From assembly GCF_000513935.1 (NCBI RefSeq), contig NZ_AZUY01000004.1:38814-102813 (forward strand): a DNA stretch of 64,000 bases, in the 5' to 3' direction. The DNA is from Mesorhizobium sp. WSM3626 (GTDB lineage Bacteria; Pseudomonadota; Alphaproteobacteria; Rhizobiales; Rhizobiaceae). Both the position numbers and the translations under genes were made by a program. Numbering within the stretch: position 1 is the stretch's first letter; each line of letters begins with the position of its first letter. The notes beneath the pieces were generated by a model that ran no database searches, was not told the origin of the DNA, and saw only the letters and a list, made by a program, of their open reading frames with translations. This document shows positions 28,119 to 37,613 of this stretch, one piece after another.

Positions 28119-31092
28119 GCTGGCGCCCTCCATCCGGATCGTAGAAGACGGGATTGCAAATCTCGACGTCATAGTCTTCGCCGCGCAGCGGATCGTGCGC
28201 ATGCACGATCTCGCCGATGCGCTCGCGACCGCGCTCGACAAGCGCAAGCCCGATCCATTGGTCTGCCGTCGGCGAATAGCAGACCGAGGTGATGTAGCCC
28301 TGGTCATTGTCAGGCCCGGGTGTCTGCCCCTTCGGAATGATGTGCGCGCCGGAGCGTAGCCGTCGCGTCTTGTCGGTCGGCTTGATGCCGACGACGACCT
28401 GCCGATCCGCCGCAACCAGCGCCTCGCGGCCGGCCATGACGCGGCCGATGAAATCTTTCTTGGTCGACATCATCTTGCCGAGGCCGAGATCGGCCGCGGT
28501 GGTCGTGCCGCTGAGCTCCGGTCCCGCGACATGACCTTTTTCGATGCGCATGACGCCGAGCGCCTCGGTGCCGTAAGGCGTCACGCCGAACGGCTGGCCC
28601 GCGATCATCAGATTGCGGGCCATCGCCTCGCCGTAGCGTGCCGGCACCGAAATCTCGAACGCCATTTCGCCGGAGAAGGAGATGCGGAACAGCCGCGCCC
28701 TGACGCCGCCGCGCAACGCGACTTCGCGTGCACCCATGAAGGGGAAGCCTTCGTTGGAAAGGTCTTCCGAAGAATCGACGATCTCTTTCAACAGGTCGCG
28801 GGTTTTGGGTCCGGCGATCGAAAATTGTGCCCACTGGTCGGAGACCGAAGTCAGCTGGACATCGAGTTCAGGAAACAGCACCTGCCGGCAGAATTCGAGA
28901 TGCTGCATCACCAGTCCGGCCTTGGCCGTGGTGGTGGTCAGGAAATAGTGGTCCTCGGCCAGGCGCGACGTGGTGCCGTCATCGTAGACGATGCCGTCCT
29001 CGCGCAGCATCAGTCCGTAGCGCGCTTTTCCCACTGCAAGATTGGAGAAGGTGTTGATGTAGACGCGGTCGAGGAATGCGCCGGCGTCCGCGCCATGCAC
29101 GTCGATCTTGCCAAGCGTCGAGACATCGCAGAAGCCGACGCCGGAGCGCACTGCCTTGACCTCCCGGGTGACGGATTCCAGCCAGTCCTTCTCGCCGGCG
29201 CGCGGATACCATTGCGCGCGCTTCCACAGACCAGTGTCGACGAAGATCGCGCCCTGTTCGGCGGCCCAGTGATGCGACGGCGTCAGCCGCGTCGCGTGAA
29301 AAGTCTCATCGCGATGATGGCCGGCGAAGGCGCCGATAGCGACCGGCACGTAGGGCGGCCGGTAGATCGTCGTGCCGGTCTCGGGGATGGATTTGCCAGT
29401 GACCGCCGCCATGATGGCGAGGCCGGCGACGTTCGAGGTCTTGCCCTGGTCGGTCGCCATGCCGAGCGTGGTGTAACGCTTCAGGTGCTCGACCGATTCA
29501 AAACCTTCGCGCTGCGCCAGCTCGATATCGGATGCGGTGACATCATGCTGCTGGTCAACAAAGGCTTTGCCCTTGCCCGCGACATGCCACAGCGGGGTGA
29601 GCGAAAAGGCTTGGTCGTCGGCCACCGGCGTGGAGCCTGAACCATTGCCGTGTCCGGCATCACGTGCCGCCGCCGCGCCCGCCGCAAATCCTTCGCGCAG
29701 GCAGGCGCCAAGTCCGAAGGCGCCGTTGGCGGCACCCGCGGCAACCATGCCAGGCGGCGCGCCGTCGGGCACGAAGGCGGCGATGTCGTCGCGCCATTTC
29801 GGTCGGCCGCGATGATAGGAGGTGAGCCCGACTGCCGGGTTCCAGCCGCCGGAAACGGCGAGCCCATCAGCTTCCACTTCGGCACGTGCGCCGCCGGTGA
29901 GCGAGACGGAAATCTTGCGCACGCCATTCTTGCCGCCGTCGATGCCGCTGACGGTGCCATGCAGGACGGGAAAGCCGCTCTTGCTGGCAAGCGAGCGCTG
30001 CTCGGGCGCGATTTCCGCGCGCGCGTCGATCACGGCGGCGATCTGCAGCCCGGCGCCGAGTGCCGTCTCGACCGTGCGCCAGCCATCCTCATTGTTGGTG
30101 AACAGCGCGATGCGCCTGGCCGGCGCCGCAGCGTAACGTGCGATATAGCTGCGCATGGCGGACGCCATCATCACGCCCGGCGTGTCGTTGCCGGCAAAGA
30201 CGATTGGCCGTTCGAGCGCGCCCGCCGCGACGACGCAGCGCTTGGCCACGATCCGCCATAGCCGCTGGCGCACCTGGTGCTCCGGCGGCGAGGGCAGGTG
30301 GTCGTTGACGCGCTCGATCGCGCCGTAGGTGCCGCCATCATAGACGCCGAACAGCGTCGTGCGCGTCATGATGCGGACATCGGGCATGGCGGCAAGCTCA
30401 CTGAGCGTGCGCGCAATCCATTCGGCGGCAGGCAATCCGTCGATCATGCCGCCATCGGCAAGCAGGCGGCCGCCGAGGACAAAATCCTCTTCGCACAGGA
30501 TGACGCGGGCGCCGCTGCGGCCTGCTGCGAGGGCGGCCGCGAGGCCAGTCGGGCCAGAGCCGGCGATCAGCACGTCGCAATGCGCCCAGGCCTTGTCGTA
30601 ATGGTCGGGATCGGCGATGCCAGCGGCGCGGCCAAGGCCGGCGGCGCGGCGGATCGCCGGTTCGTAGATCGCTTCCCAGAACTTCGCCGGCCACATGAAG
30701 GTCTTATAGTAAAAACCGGCGACGAAGATCGGCGCGAACAGCTGGTTGACCGACATCACGTCGAAGTCGAGCGACGGCCAGCGGTTCTGGCTGGCGGCGT
30801 CGAGCCCTTCATAGAGCTCCGCCGTCGTCGCCTTGGTGTTCGGCTCGCGCCGTGCACCGCTGCGCAATTCGACCAGCGCATTGGGCTCTTCCGACCCAGC
30901 GGTCAGGATGCCGCGCGGGCGGTGGTACTTGAACGAGCGGCCAACCAGCTTGACGCCGTTGGCAACCAATGCCGAGGCAAGCGTGTCGCCTTTGAAACCG
31001 GAGAAGCTCTTGCCGTCGAAACTGAAATTCAGCGGCGCCGAACGGTCGACGAGGCCGCCGTCGGCCAGGCGATTGGATTGAAAGGAAGTCAC
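28111..31092 (-). CDS. mgdC: N-methylglutamate dehydrogenase, SoxA-like large subunit
   Basis: A 993-residue homologue of sarcosine oxidase alpha. The order is an N-terminal 2Fe-2S-ferredoxin-like domain (SFDGKSFSGFKGDTLASALVANG), an NAD/FAD domain with AGSGPTGLAAALAAGRSGA, and from about residue 600 a folate-binding GcvT domain (SVTREVKAVRSGVGFCDVSTLGKIDVHG ... FRISFSGEMAFEISV). In the N-methylglutamate pathway it accepts the C1 unit as methylene-tetrahydrofolate. The start is GTG at 31092 (VTSFQSNRL); the upstream extension is not protein-like. A 183-base palindromic element separates it from mgdB. Confidence 0.93.
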   Translation of the reverse strand: MTSFQSNRLADGGLVDRSAPLNFSFDGKSFSGFKGDTLASALVANGVKLVGRSFKYHRPRGILTAGSEEPNALVELRSGARREPNTKATTAELYEGLDAASQNRWPSLDFDVMSVNQLFAPIFVAGFYYKTFMWPAKFWEAIYEPAIRRAAGLGRAAGIADPDHYDKAWAHCDVLIAGSGPTGLAAALAAGRSGARVILCEEDFVLGGRLLADGGMIDGLPAAEWIARTLSELAAMPDVRIMTRTTLFGVYDGGTYGAIERVNDHLPSPPEHQVRQRLWRIVAKRCVVAAGALERPIVFAGNDTPGVMMASAMRSYIARYAAAPARRIALFTNNEDGWRTVETALGAGLQIAAVIDARAEIAPEQRSLASKSGFPVLHGTVSGIDGGKNGVRKISVSLTGGARAEVEADGLAVSGGWNPAVGLTSYHRGRPKWRDDIAAFVPDGAPPGMVAAGAANGAFGLGACLREGFAAGAAAARDAGHGNGSGSTPVADDQAFSLTPLWHVAGKGKAFVDQQHDVTASDIELAQREGFESVEHLKRYTTLGMATDQGKTSNVAGLAIMAAVTGKSIPETGTTIYRPPYVPVAIGAFAGHHRDETFHATRLTPSHHWAAEQGAIFVDTGLWKRAQWYPRAGEKDWLESVTREVKAVRSGVGFCDVSTLGKIDVHGADAGAFLDRVYINTFSNLAVGKARYGLMLREDGIVYDDGTTSRLAEDHYFLTTTTAKAGLVMQHLEFCRQVLFPELDVQLTSVSDQWAQFSIAGPKTRDLLKEIVDSSEDLSNEGFPFMGAREVALRGGVRARLFRISFSGEMAFEISVPARYGEAMARNLMIAGQPFGVTPYGTEALGVMRIEKGHVAGPELSGTTTAADLGLGKMMSTKKDFIGRVMAGREALVAADRQVVVGIKPTDKTRRLRSGAHIIPKGQTPGPDNDQGYITSVCYSPTADQWIGLALVERGRERIGEIVHAHDPLRGEDYDVEICNPVFYDPDGGRQRG

Positions 31093-31118
31093 GATGCACG
31101 CCTCACAATCGGAAGGTC

Positions 31119-31301
31119 GGCGCTGCCCCTCATAGCCCTGCCGGGCACTTCGCCCCGTATTGTGACGGGGAGAAGGAGGCTGGCCGCGATGCTGGCTCTC
31201 TTCCTGCAACGCTGGCGATTGGCGAAACCGGCGACGGCAGCACCCCTCTCCCCGTCCCTATACGGGGAGAGGATGCCGGCAGGCAGGTGAGGGGCAGCGC
31301 C
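31119..31301. mobile_element. MITE-like palindromic element with 14-bp terminal inverted repeats
   Basis: Ends GGCGCTGCCCCTCA (31119-31132) and TGAGGGGCAGCGCC (31288-31301) are perfect inverted repeats. Inside are two CCCCGTA..ACGGGG-type hairpins. No coding frame and no target duplication were seen. It lies in the mgdB-mgdC gap of an otherwise tight operon. Confidence 0.65.
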
Positions 31302-31318
31302 GAGTTCGATAGGAAACC

Positions 31319-31594
31319 TCATTTCGCGACCTGCCTAGCGCCGGCGCCTGCCGCTGGTTCGACCGCCGAAATCTCGTGCGTCAGCGTGTTGCGGGTGACT
31401 TTCAGCCAGGCCCGGCAACCGCCGCCGTGATACCAGTTCTCGTCCATCACGCCGGCGATGTTGTCGCGCAGATAGACGTAATCGTAGACCTCATCTTCCG
31501 ATGCTCCAGGTGCCGGCCGCATCGGCTTGGCATCGCCGAGATAGGTGAATTCGCCGAGTTCGCGTTCGCCGCAGAAGGGACAGGTGATGCGCAT
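31319..31594 (-). CDS. mgdB: N-methylglutamate dehydrogenase, SoxD-like zinc subunit
   Basis: A 91-residue small subunit of the sarcosine oxidase delta type. Zinc ligands are visible as CPFCGERE at the N-terminus and HGGGCRAWL later, with YVYLRDNIAGVMDENWYH between, as in SoxD. It starts 14 bases after mgdA. In the complex it bridges the large subunits. Length and motifs are normal for the family. Confidence 0.92.
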   Translation of the reverse strand: MRITCPFCGERELGEFTYLGDAKPMRPAPGASEDEVYDYVYLRDNIAGVMDENWYHGGGCRAWLKVTRNTLTHEISAVEPAAGAGARQVAK

Positions 31595-31608
31595 GGTTCC
31601 AGCCGCCT

Positions 31609-32862
31609 TCAGTGCAGGTTCGGTTGGGCGCCCTGGCCCTTTTCGTCGATGACAGCGCCAGACCGGAACCGGTCGAGACGGAAGCGGGCGGCCTCCTCAT
31701 GCGACTCATCGCGGGCAAGCAGATGGGCGAAGACGAAGCCTGAGCCAGGTGTCGCCTTGAAGCCGCCATAGCACCAGCCGGCGTTGAGGTAGAGCCCGTC
31801 GACCGGCGTCTTGTCGATGATCGGCGAACCGTCCATCGACATGTCCATGATGCCGCCCCATTGGCGCAGCAGGCGCACGCGGCCGATCATCGGCATCAGC
31901 GCCATGCCGCCCTCGCAGACATCTTCCATGACAGGCATGTTGCCGCGCTGGGCGTAGGAATTGTAGCCGTCGATGTCGCCGCCGAAGACCAGCCCGCCCT
32001 TGTCGGACTGGCTGACATAGAAATGGCCGGCGCCGAAGGTCATGACACCTGGAATGAGCGGCTTGATCGCCTCCGAGACGAAGGCCTGCAGCACATGGCT
32101 TTCGATCGGCAGCCGCAGGCCGGCCATTGCAGCGACCCGCGACGAAGAGCCGGCCACCGCCATGCCGACCTTACCGGCGCCGATCCTACCGCGCGACGTC
32201 TCTACGCCGGTCACCTTGCCGTTGGCGTCCCTGACAAAGCCGGTGACTTCGCAGTTCTGGATGATGTCGACGCCGAGTTCGCTGGCAGCGTGGGCGTAGC
32301 CCCAGGCCACGGCGTCGTGCCGTGCCGTGCCGCCGCGCCGTTGCAGCAGCCCGCCCTGCACGGGGAAGCGCGCATTATCGAAATTCAGGAACGGGATCAT
32401 CTTCCTGACCGCCGCCAGGTCGAGCAGTTCGGCGTCGATGCCGTTGATGCGCATGGTGTTGCCGCGCCGCGCATAGGCGTCGCGTTGCGCGTCGGAATGA
32501 TAGAGGTTGATGACGCCGCGCTGGCTGACCATCGCGTTGTAGTTGAGGTCCTGCTCCATCCGCTCCCACAGCTTCATCGAGAGTTCGTAGAAGCCGGTAT
32601 TGCCGGGCAGGCCGTAATTGGAGCGAATGATGGTGGTGTTGCGGCCGGCATTGCCGGAGCCGATCCAGCCCTTTTCCAGCACCGCGACATTTTTGATGCC
32701 GAACTCGCTGGCCAGGAACCAGGCGGTGGCCAGCCCATGGCCGCCACCGCCGATGATCACGACGTCATAGCGATCCTTCGGCGCGGCGTCGCGCCAGGTG
32801 CGTTGCCAGTTCTTGTGGCCGGAAAGAGCGGCGCGGGCGAGCGAGAAGATCGAGTATTTCAT
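31609..32862 (-). CDS. mgdA: N-methylglutamate dehydrogenase, SoxB-like FAD subunit
   Basis: A 417-residue flavoprotein of the sarcosine oxidase beta/DAO type. The dinucleotide-binding motif VVIIGGGGHGLATAWFLASEFG is near residues 34-55; GSGNAGRNTTIIRSNY and the C-terminal LYLNAGWCYGGFKATPGSG close the FAD site. This subunit carries out the amine oxidation. It follows gmaS by 38 bases and precedes mgdB by 14, so the mgs-gmaS-mgd genes form one long unit. The neighbours favour N-methylglutamate over sarcosine as substrate. Confidence 0.93.
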   Translation of the reverse strand: MKYSIFSLARAALSGHKNWQRTWRDAAPKDRYDVVIIGGGGHGLATAWFLASEFGIKNVAVLEKGWIGSGNAGRNTTIIRSNYGLPGNTGFYELSMKLWERMEQDLNYNAMVSQRGVINLYHSDAQRDAYARRGNTMRINGIDAELLDLAAVRKMIPFLNFDNARFPVQGGLLQRRGGTARHDAVAWGYAHAASELGVDIIQNCEVTGFVRDANGKVTGVETSRGRIGAGKVGMAVAGSSSRVAAMAGLRLPIESHVLQAFVSEAIKPLIPGVMTFGAGHFYVSQSDKGGLVFGGDIDGYNSYAQRGNMPVMEDVCEGGMALMPMIGRVRLLRQWGGIMDMSMDGSPIIDKTPVDGLYLNAGWCYGGFKATPGSGFVFAHLLARDESHEEAARFRLDRFRSGAVIDEKGQGAQPNLH

Positions 32863-32900
32863 AAAATCATTCCAAGGCCGCTCGCCCTACGCGTTGGAGG

Positions 32901-34208
32901 TTAGATATCCAGCGTGTGGTCGCGCTCCCACTGCGTGAAGTGCGAAGCATAGGAATTCCATTCCTGGTGCTTGAGCTTTAGGTATGCCGACGAAAATTCC
33001 TCACCCAGCGCCGCCTTGAGCGATTTGTCATGGTCGAACTCGCGCAGCGCGTCGAGCAGGTTGAGCGGCAGTTTCGGCGCATCCGTGACGGTATGGCCGA
33101 GCTGGTACATGTCGATGTCGTAGCGCTTGCCGGGATCGGCCTTCGAGCGGATGCCGTCGAGCCCGGCGGCGATGATGACCGCCTGCAGAAGATAGGGGTT
33201 GGCGGCACCATCGGGCAGGCGCAGCTCGAAGCGGCCCGGCCCCGGCACGCGCACCATGTGGGTGCGGTTGTTGCCGGTCCAGGTCACCGTGTTCGGCGCC
33301 CAGGTCGCGCCCGAAATGGTGCGCGGCGCGTTGATGCGCTTGTAGGAATTCACCGTCGGATTGGTGATCGCGGCCAGCGCCGAAGCGTGCTTCATGATGC
33401 CGCCGAGGAAGTTCTTGCCCTTGGCGGAAAGACCGAGTTCCATCGAGTTGTCGGCAAACACATTGGTTTTGCCGGTCTCGTCCCACACCGAGATATGGGC
33501 ATGGCAGCCATTGCCGGTCAGGCCCTGGAAGGGTTTGGGCATGAAGGTGGCGCGCAGCCCATGCTTTTCCGCGATCGACTTGACCATGAACTTGAAGAAG
33601 GAGTGCTTGTCGGCGGTCGGCAACGCGTCGTCGAAGGCCCAGTTCATCTCGAACTGGCCGTTGGCGTCCTCATGGTCGTTCTGGTAGGCGCCCCAGCCGA
33701 GCGCCAGCATATGATCGCAGATCTCGGCGATGACATCGTAACGGCGCATCACCGCCTGCTGGTCGTAGCAAGGCTTCGATGCCGTGTCGTATTCGTCGGA
33801 GATCGCCTTGCCGTCCGGCGAGATCAGGAAGAACTCGGCCTCGACACCGGTCTTGACATGCATGCCGTCGGCGGCTGCCTCGGCGATCAGCCGCTTCAGC
33901 GTGTTGCGCGGCGCCTGGCCGACCTCCTTGTCGTCCATGATGCAGTTGGCGGCGACCCAGGCGACTTCCGGTTTCCATGGCAATTGGATCACCGAGTCCG
34001 GATCCGGCACCGCCAGCATGTCGGGATGCGCCGGCGTCAGATCGAGCCAGGTGGCAAATCCGGCGAAGCCGGCACCGTCCTTCTGCATGTCGGCGATCGC
34101 CTGCGCCGGCACCAGCTTGGCGCGCTGGCCACTGAACAGGTCAGTGTAGGAAATCATGAAATATTTGACGCCGTTCTCTTTGGCGAATGCGGCGAGATCG
34201 TTCCCCAT
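32901..34208 (-). CDS. gmaS: Gamma-glutamylmethylamide synthetase
   Basis: A 435-residue glutamine-synthetase-type enzyme. It shows the GS pattern: metal ligands in GVEAEFFL and EMNWAFDD, the GNGCHAHISVWD segment, NSYKRINAPRT and the arginine-rich RTHMVRVPGPGRFELRLPDG. GmaS ligates methylamine to glutamate with ATP, the first step of the N-methylglutamate pathway and a marker gene for methylamine use. It sits between mgsC and mgdA, which distinguishes it from ordinary glnA or polyamine-type GS-like genes. Confidence 0.94.
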   Translation of the reverse strand: MGNDLAAFAKENGVKYFMISYTDLFSGQRAKLVPAQAIADMQKDGAGFAGFATWLDLTPAHPDMLAVPDPDSVIQLPWKPEVAWVAANCIMDDKEVGQAPRNTLKRLIAEAAADGMHVKTGVEAEFFLISPDGKAISDEYDTASKPCYDQQAVMRRYDVIAEICDHMLALGWGAYQNDHEDANGQFEMNWAFDDALPTADKHSFFKFMVKSIAEKHGLRATFMPKPFQGLTGNGCHAHISVWDETGKTNVFADNSMELGLSAKGKNFLGGIMKHASALAAITNPTVNSYKRINAPRTISGATWAPNTVTWTGNNRTHMVRVPGPGRFELRLPDGAANPYLLQAVIIAAGLDGIRSKADPGKRYDIDMYQLGHTVTDAPKLPLNLLDALREFDHDKSLKAALGEEFSSAYLKLKHQEWNSYASHFTQWERDHTLDI

Positions 34209-34240
34209 TATAGTTCCTCGCTTATGTCTTTGGATGTGTT

Positions 34241-35569
34241 CTAGAAGCCGTTCTTCCCCGGTATCCAGTTGGTGCCCGCCAGCGGCACGCCGGCCATGGC
34301 GGCAGCCTCGATCGTCAATGCGACGAGGTCCTCGGGTTCGAGATTGTGCAGGCTGTTCTTGCCGCAGGCGCGGGCGATGGTCTGCGCCTCCAGCGTCATC
34401 ACCTTCAAATAGTTCGCCAGCCGGCGCCCGGCGGCCACGGGGTCGACCCGCTTCATCAGTTCCGGGTCCTGCGTGGTGATGCCGGCAGGGTCTTTGCCCT
34501 CATGCCAGTCGTCATAGGCGCCTGAGGTGGTGCCGAGTTCGTTGTACTCCGCCTCCCAGCGGGGATCATTGTCGCCGAGCGCCACGAGTGCCGCCGTGCC
34601 GATCGACACCGCGTCGACGCCGAGCGCCAGCGCCTTGGCGACATCGGCGCCGTTGCGGATGCCGCCGGAGACGATGAGCTGCACCTTGCGGTGCATGCCG
34701 AGATCCTGCAGCGCCTGCACGGCCGGCCTGATACAGGCGAGCGTCGGCTGGCCGACATTTTCGATGAACACTTCCTGCGTCGCCGCCGTGCCGCCCTGCA
34801 TGCCGTCGACCACCACGACATCGGCGCCGGCCTTCACCGCGAGTGCCGTATCATAGTAGGGGCGGGCGCCACCGACCTTGACGTAGATCGGCTTTTCCCA
34901 GTCGGTGATTTCACGCAATTCGAGGATCTTGATCTCGAGATCGTCCGGTCCGGTCCAGTCGGGATGGCGCGAGGCCGAGCGCTGGTCGATGCCTTTCGGC
35001 AGCGTCCGCATCTCGGCGACACGATCGGAAATTTTCTGACCAAGCAGCATGCCGCCGCCGCCGGGCTTGGCGCCCTGGCCGACGACGACTTCGATGGCAT
35101 CGGCGCGGCGCAGGTCGCGCAGGTTCATGCCATAGCGCGACGGCAGGTATTGATAGACCAGTTGCTTGGAATGACCGCGCTCTTCCTCGGTCATGCCGCC
35201 ATCGCCTGTCGTGGTCGACGTGCCCGACAGCGTCGCGCCGCGCCCGAGCGCTTCCTTGGCCGGGCCGGATAGCGAGCCAAAGCTCATGCCGGCGATGGTG
35301 ATCGGGATCTTTAGTTCGATCGGCTTCTTCGCATGCCGCGACCCCAGCACCACTGACGTGTCGCAGCGCTCGCGGTAGCCTTCCAGCGGATAGCGCGAAA
35401 TCGAGGCGCCGAGAAACAGAAGATCATCGAAATGCGGCAGCTTGCGTTTGGCGCCGGCACCTCTGATATCGTAGATGCCGGTTGCCGCGGCGCGGCGGAT
35501 TTCGGAAAGCGTGTAGTCGTCGAAGGTCGCGGATTTGCGCGGCGTCGTCGGCGGGTTGCGATAGGTCAT
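34241..35569 (-). CDS. mgsC: N-methylglutamate synthase, glutamate-synthase-like FMN subunit
   Basis: A 442-residue homologue of the central FMN-binding barrel of GltB. Typical parts are ITIAGMSFGSLSGPAKEALGRGATLSGTSTTTGDGGM, QGAKPGGGGMLLGQKIS, IYVKVGGARPYYDTALAVKAGADVVVVDGMQGGTAATQE and a cysteine-containing tail. With MgsA and MgsB it makes N-methylglutamate from gamma-glutamylmethylamide and 2-oxoglutarate. It lies 6 bases after mgsB and 32 before gmaS. Confidence 0.94.
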   Translation of the reverse strand: MTYRNPPTTPRKSATFDDYTLSEIRRAAATGIYDIRGAGAKRKLPHFDDLLFLGASISRYPLEGYRERCDTSVVLGSRHAKKPIELKIPITIAGMSFGSLSGPAKEALGRGATLSGTSTTTGDGGMTEEERGHSKQLVYQYLPSRYGMNLRDLRRADAIEVVVGQGAKPGGGGMLLGQKISDRVAEMRTLPKGIDQRSASRHPDWTGPDDLEIKILELREITDWEKPIYVKVGGARPYYDTALAVKAGADVVVVDGMQGGTAATQEVFIENVGQPTLACIRPAVQALQDLGMHRKVQLIVSGGIRNGADVAKALALGVDAVSIGTAALVALGDNDPRWEAEYNELGTTSGAYDDWHEGKDPAGITTQDPELMKRVDPVAAGRRLANYLKVMTLEAQTIARACGKNSLHNLEPEDLVALTIEAAAMAGVPLAGTNWIPGKNGF

Positions 35570-35575
35570 GCTGCC

Positions 35576-36298
35576 TCAATACGCGTCGGCGTTGTCGATA
35601 TTGAAATTGTAGAGCGTGCGCGCCGAGCCGTAGCGCTTGAACTCCGACGGCTTGACGCCGGTCACGCCGGCGCGATCGAGCAGACCCTGCAGCAACTCCA
35701 GATGCTCGGGCCGCAACTCCTTGGCAATGCAGTCAGCGCCCAGACTGTCGACCTTGCCGCGCACGAAGAGCCGCGCCTCGTAGATCGAATCGCCCAGCGC
35801 GTCGCCGGCATCGCCCAGAACCACGAGATTGCCGGACTGCGCCATGAAGGCCGACATGTGGCCGATATTGCCGTGCACGACGATGTCGATGCCCTTCATT
35901 GAGATGCCGCAGCGCGACGAGGCATTGCCTTCGATGACCAGCAGCCCGCCCTTGCCGGTGGCGCCGGCATATTGGCTGGCGTCGCCCTTGATGACGATGG
36001 AACCCGACATCATGTTCTCGCCAACGCCCGGGCCGGCCGAACCATGCACGGTGATCGTGCTGCCCGAATTCATGCCGCCGCAGTAATAGCCGACGCTGCC
36101 GCGCACATCGATGCTGACGGGCTGGTCGACGCCGACGGCGACCGAATGGCTGCCTTTCGGGTTGAGCACTTCCCACGCCGTCTCGTTCGAGCCGGGAGCC
36201 AGATTGTGCAGCGCCTGGTTGAGTTCGCGCAGCGACAGGACGTCGAGGTCGAAGACGCGCGCATGGCTATCGCGCATTGCCTTGGAGGTTGCCGGCAT
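35576..36298 (-). CDS. mgsB: N-methylglutamate synthase, GltB C-terminal (GXGXG) subunit
   Basis: A 240-residue right-handed beta-helix protein equivalent to the last domain of glutamate synthase. The repeating glycines are seen in SVGYYCGGMNSGSTITVHGSAGPGVGENMMSGSIVIKGDASQ and following rungs. The start at 36298 (MPATSKAMRD) is chosen, 4 bases after the mgsA stop with GGGAG upstream. It is structural and helps channel ammonia or methylamine between the other subunits. Confidence 0.92.
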   Translation of the reverse strand: MPATSKAMRDSHARVFDLDVLSLRELNQALHNLAPGSNETAWEVLNPKGSHSVAVGVDQPVSIDVRGSVGYYCGGMNSGSTITVHGSAGPGVGENMMSGSIVIKGDASQYAGATGKGGLLVIEGNASSRCGISMKGIDIVVHGNIGHMSAFMAQSGNLVVLGDAGDALGDSIYEARLFVRGKVDSLGADCIAKELRPEHLELLQGLLDRAGVTGVKPSEFKRYGSARTLYNFNIDNADAY

Positions 36299-36302
36299 GA
36301 AC

Positions 36303-37199
36303 TCAATGCTCCCAGAAATAGACGGTTGCGGGCTCCGGTTCCCAGACCTTCGCATTGTCTATGCCGGGCAGTTTGGTCAGCGCGCGATATTCCGAGCCGA
36401 AGGCGACATACTGGTCGGTCTCGGCCATCACGGCGGGCTTGCAGGCGATCGGATCGCGCACCACGCCAAAACCGTTCTTGGTGCCGACGACGAAGGTGAA
36501 GAAGCCGTCGAGGTCGGAGAGCGTGCCTTCCAGTGCCTCGCCGAGGTTCTTGCCATGGGCCATTTGCGAGGAAAGGTAGGCGGCCGCCACCTCGGTATCG
36601 TTCTCTGTCTCGAATTTCATGCCTTCGCGCACCAGCTCGCGGCGGACATTGTTGTGGTTGGACAAAGAACCATTGTGCACCAGGCACTGGTCGGCACCCG
36701 TCGAGAAGGGATGCGCGCCCATCGTCGTCACCGCCGATTCCGTCGCCATGCGGGTGTGGCCGATGCCATGCGTGCCGGTCATCTTGCGGACATCGAAGCG
36801 CTCGACGACAGCTTCGGGCAGGCCGACTTCCTTGTAGATCTCCACCGCTTCGCCGGCGCCCATGATGCGGATGTCGGGCCTGAGCGACTGGAGGGCTTCA
36901 CGCGCCGCGTCGACTTTGTCGGGCGTGGTCCTGACCACCGCGTGTGTCGATTTGACCGCAATGCTCACCGGCGCTCCGAGAGCCTTGGCGAGTTCGGCGT
37001 CCAGGCCGCGGAAATCGCGTTCCGGCTTCGGCGACTGGATGGTGATCTTGGCCTCGTTGCCTGATGTCGCGCCATAGATGGCGATGCCGGCGCTGTCAGG
37101 GCCGCGATCGCTGAGCGATACCAGCATCTCCGACAGCATAGCGCCGAGCTTCGGCTCCAGCGCCTTGTCCTTCAGGAAAAGTCCAACGATTCCGCACAT
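36303..37199 (-). CDS. mgsA: N-methylglutamate synthase, type II glutaminase-like subunit
   Basis: A 298-residue class II amidotransferase domain. The nucleophile is Cys2 (MCGIVGLF); HGIGHTRMATES and VHNGSLSNHNNVRRELV complete the site. It would hydrolyse gamma-glutamylmethylamide and pass methylamine on. It is the first enzyme gene of the mgsABC-gmaS-mgdABCD series. The 84 bases upstream are AT-rich and include TGAAAAAAATTTTC (37264-37277), which may be regulatory. Confidence 0.93.
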   Translation of the reverse strand: MCGIVGLFLKDKALEPKLGAMLSEMLVSLSDRGPDSAGIAIYGATSGNEAKITIQSPKPERDFRGLDAELAKALGAPVSIAVKSTHAVVRTTPDKVDAAREALQSLRPDIRIMGAGEAVEIYKEVGLPEAVVERFDVRKMTGTHGIGHTRMATESAVTTMGAHPFSTGADQCLVHNGSLSNHNNVRRELVREGMKFETENDTEVAAAYLSSQMAHGKNLGEALEGTLSDLDGFFTFVVGTKNGFGVVRDPIACKPAVMAETDQYVAFGSEYRALTKLPGIDNAKVWEPEPATVYFWEH

Positions 37200-37283
37200 G
37201 TCAGCCTCCCGACGTTTGTGACTAGAGATGATGTACCGAATGAAATCCTGGAATTCAATGGGATGAAAAAAATTTTCCTCTGA

Positions 37284-37613
37284 TTACGTATGCGGCTCAA
37301 TGCCACTCTGCGTATCATCGCCCTGCGGTCGGGCATTATGAGCCCATTTGGCGGTACGGATGCGGGCGATCTTGTAGGCGTCGAGGATCGACAGCGCATA
37401 GATCAGAAAGCCGCCCGCATGACGGCCGACGAAGCTCGCATCCGGCGGCGAAATCTTGGCGGTCACCCAGGCCAGGATGACCATGAAGAAAAGGAACTGC
37501 AGTCCGCGCACGGGGACGCCAAGAATGACATGACCGCTTGCCGGCAGCACGATTGCGGCGCCCAGGACGAGATAAGGGCTCACGGGTGCCGGCGATGTGT
37601 TTGAAGTGCTCAT
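37284..37613 (-). CDS. Small membrane protein of the methylamine cluster, unknown function
   Basis: A 109-residue protein with two to three hydrophobic segments (SPYLVLGAAIVLPASGHVILG, LQFLFFMVILAWVTAKI, HAGGFLIYALSILDAYKIA) and a polar C-terminal tail. No family is recognised. Its start overlaps the stop of the upstream gene by four bases (ATGA), so the two are translationally coupled. It lies 84 bases before mgsA in the same direction. Location suggests a part in amine uptake or membrane organisation, but nothing in the sequence proves it. Confidence 0.8.
   Translation of the reverse strand: MSTSNTSPAPVSPYLVLGAAIVLPASGHVILGVPVRGLQFLFFMVILAWVTAKISPPDASFVGRHAGGFLIYALSILDAYKIARIRTAKWAHNARPQGDDTQSGIEPHT

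Noticed and set aside
27492..32862. Annotation as tetrameric sarcosine oxidase soxBDAG
   Set aside because: Subunits are homologous, but the direct linkage with gmaS and mgsABC indicates N-methylglutamate dehydrogenase.
34241..37199. Annotation as split glutamate synthase (gltB)
   Set aside because: The three domains are encoded separately in the mgsABC order next to gmaS, and no gltD partner is present.
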